A stretch of 64,000 nt of DNA, taken from contig JAYKYS010000004.1 in NCBI GenBank assembly GCA_036924285.1, positions 17,082,001-17,146,000 of the forward strand, given 5' to 3'. The notes beneath the pieces are model-generated. The model was not told where the DNA came from and did no database searches. It was given only the letters and a program-made list of their open reading frames with translations. Source of the stretch: Asterella californica. Taxonomy: Eukaryota; Streptophyta; Marchantiopsida; Marchantiales; Aytoniaceae. A program made the translations under genes and the position numbers. Of the stretch, positions 61,533 through 64,000 are shown in pieces (the first letter of the stretch is position 1; each line of letters begins with the position of its first letter).

Positions 61533-64000
61533 TTTATTTAACACTTATATAATTTTCTGATAACAAAATGAGAATATAAGTTACCAGAAGTTCAGATTGC
61601 ATGCATATTAACAATAGCACTAACAAAAACAGATGGAAAGATCTCATAAAGCAGATCAACTGATGATAACGCAAATACATTACTCTATATAAATCTTGGT
61701 CGGTGATCCGTTTATGGTGAGACCGCTCTACTAATGCGGCAGCATAATAAATCTTTCGTTTCCTCTCGCTTCAAAAGAAAACAAAGAAAACCCTGAAAAG
61801 ATCCGACAATTAGGACAGACTGATCTTGAAACTGTTTTTGTAACATGAGTTACAGTTCTTTTGTAGAGGTTGGGGCTACTCGCCTGTCACGTAGACTTCT
61901 ATACAGGACCAACCCCGTCGATTGACAGGAAATATTTGAACGTCCTATCAATAAGGGAAAATATTCCTTGAAACACCCCGTAGTCGATTCAATGCCACAT
62001 CGAGCTCGAGCTATGTCCTATGAATGTACTAGTGCGGCTGGACCAGAATCTAGGGAAGACTCCCATATAATTTGACGCCAGCGCCAGCTTAGATCCTGCA
62101 TCCCGTGTAATGTGCCGAGGAAACTCTTCTAAAAATGCAGGAGAAGTAGAGCATGCTTGGGATAATTTTCTTTCTCAAAGCAACTAAAAAGTGAAAAAAT
62201 ATTTCGAAATTTGCTAAAATCTCCCGTGAATTAACACAGGAGTCCGTCAATTTGTCAAAAACCGCTGGCAAATTACAGCTAAGCAGGAAATACTTGGGCT
62301 GGGACTGATTCACGCATATTTCTTCACTTCAAATAACAAATAAGGGAAGTATTTAACCGCCGGAATGGAGACCAGTCGTAAAGGACCAAAGCTTGTGTCG
62401 CCATGTTTCAACTAAGGATCAACTTTATTTGTTACTCTTTTCTTTACCAAAATTCATTTTCCCAAATTTTTTTTAGAGAAAGACAAAACAAAGAAACGTG
62501 ATCCATGGTTGAAATGAAGATTTTGGTGGTGACCGCGAATATCGGCGCAGCTTAAGAATCTTCCAAAAATTCTCTAACTAACTTGGAAACCCCTTAATAC
62601 AAAGATGTTCGAAGGGACGTTCGGGTCTGGTCAATCACCTTGATCGGTCACTGCATGGTCTGAAACAGAGAAAGCTCCATATATACTACAGAATTACTGT
62701 GGCGTCTCAAACCACTCAATCCGGACGGGATGGAGGTTTATATTCCGTACGCCTCAACTGCAAGTGTCAAGTAGTGTTCACGAACGTCGTATCTAAAACT
62801 TCGAAACGGTTGTGGGGAAAGGAGGTCTACGGAATTTCCAATATTTCTTACAGGGCACCTCCGGAAGTGCCACTTTCTGGTTAGTACCATTCAATCCGTG
62901 GTTGCAAAGGATTCCTATATCTCTCATAAAAATTTTTGCAGATTTCTATCATAAATTCAACAACTCGAGGTGGTATCTATCTATGCTCTGGTTCATGTGG
63001 ATTGAACGAATTAAACGAACAGATCTTCCAAAGGCAGGAATGTAACTATCCTCACACAGTGACAAAGATGTGGTTCGGAGGGAGGCTACTCAAGCATAAA
63101 AAATCTTTTTTTCCCCTACACACCCCGTTAAGATTCGAAGAGAAAACGATGATCTTCCCATCGTTCGGCTCGTGAGAGCCTCTACTAGAGACTACTGCTC
63201 GTCACAGAAGATAAGACAAACCGCTCTGTCTTGTGTTCTACACTTACTCTGGTTTTCGTTTGAATTGGGGGGGTGGTCAATTTTTTCGTTTCTCACTAAA
63301 CTGATGCCAACTGCTTCTGATCCGAACCTCTCTTTTTCTCTTCACGGGTTATCTAATTGTAAATCGTCGACGCGCGACAAAAGGGTAATCCGCTTTCCTT
63401 TTATGTTGCGCACGTGTTAATAGGTCCAGAAGTTTTCACGGCGTGCCTTTACGATAGCCACTACACCTTTAGAATCCATAATTTTCGCTTGCAAGCATGC
63501 ACGTGATGTAACTCCCTCGTTCTTCCAACCTGCATGGAAGAAATGAAACCCTCTAATGTAATGAGTGAAACACGCCACGCAATGAATAGCTAACGGATGG
63601 AAAGATCTCATCAAGCTTCACAAGGGAAAGAGGGACCGAAAGTGGATAACCGGCATTCTTTGGTTAGAATTATTTTCAATTGGTTAGAATTTCGAAAAAT
63701 CGGGTTGAAATGGGTCCAATCGTAATTTTCGCATGTTAAAGTTTTATAACACGACAAGTTACTTGTTTAAAAAAACCCGAAAAAACTAATAAATGAGTGA
63801 GAAAAACCGTCCCGCATGATAATTTCCGCTTCTCAAAACTTTTTACCCCGAACACTGGGACCCGAAGGGCCGAGTTAGTGAACTTAGTTCTCTTCTGATG
63901 TGGTGTTTACGGCCAGTGCTTTCCGTCTTCCTTGATGTAGGAAATGTTCCTAGTTAAATTTCAGTGTCACTGTACCTTCGTTTCCAGTCTATGATCCTTT

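Larger units (their letters stand above)
59301..64000. other. Intergenic region, mixed composition
   Basis: Apart from the small ORF with its flanking hairpins near 60.3-61.0 kb and an AT microsatellite, I see no conserved gene. Short frames at 62.7-63.4 kb overlap one another and show no family motif. The window ends in unremarkable sequence. Confidence 0.4.

Overview
The window is nuclear DNA from a land plant. Protein-coding loci are split by GT-AG introns, and they include a DEMETER/ROS1-type DNA glycosylase and a long intronless P-class PPR protein, both plant-type families. The moderate gene spacing, the AT-rich decayed transposon sea between genes, and a Ty3/gypsy relic with an embedded cytosine methyltransferase plus a PHD finger suggest a bryophyte or other early-diverging streptophyte. 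This lineage call is inference; nothing here names the species.

Layout: (1) 1.9-10.6 kb, minus strand: a seven-exon gene for a MINDY-3/FAM188A-like deubiquitinase with an N-terminal ubiquitin-interacting motif. Its long introns hold short tandem and inverted repeats. (2) 11.6-22.7 kb: AT-rich, no intact gene; a possible Ty1/copia remnant and a 189-bp tandem repeat that encodes a repeated 62-63 residue peptide. (3) 22.7-30.9 kb, minus strand: a decayed Ty3/gypsy retrotransposon in which Gag, protease, C5 cytosine methyltransferase, reverse transcriptase, RNase H, integrase and PHD finger remnants can be read in that order. (4) 33.7-36.6 kb, minus strand: an intact 974-codon PPR gene, most like the At4g30825/BFA2 chloroplast factor. 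(5) 37.5-48 kb: AT-rich transposon debris with tandem repeats, a GC-richer island that may be a solo LTR, and a two-exon fragment of a PRP28-type DEAD-box helicase carrying a stop. (6) 50.5-57.9 kb, minus strand: a DEMETER-like 5-methylcytosine glycosylase with at least 17 exons, catalytic Lys/Asp, the 4Fe-4S cysteines and the C-terminal RRM-like domain, but without the permuted CXXC unit of angiosperm relatives. (7) 58-64 kb: promoter-like and intergenic DNA with one small ORF lying between two long perfect hairpins.

The three intact genes share a strand but have no evident functional link. The thematic highlight is cytosine methylation: a mobile element that once carried its own methyltransferase lies about 20 kb from a host demethylase gene. 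The element itself shows C-to-T type decay. I treat the proximity as coincidence. Exon borders were derived by hand from reading frame, splice consensus and remembered family conservation; no search or alignment was run.
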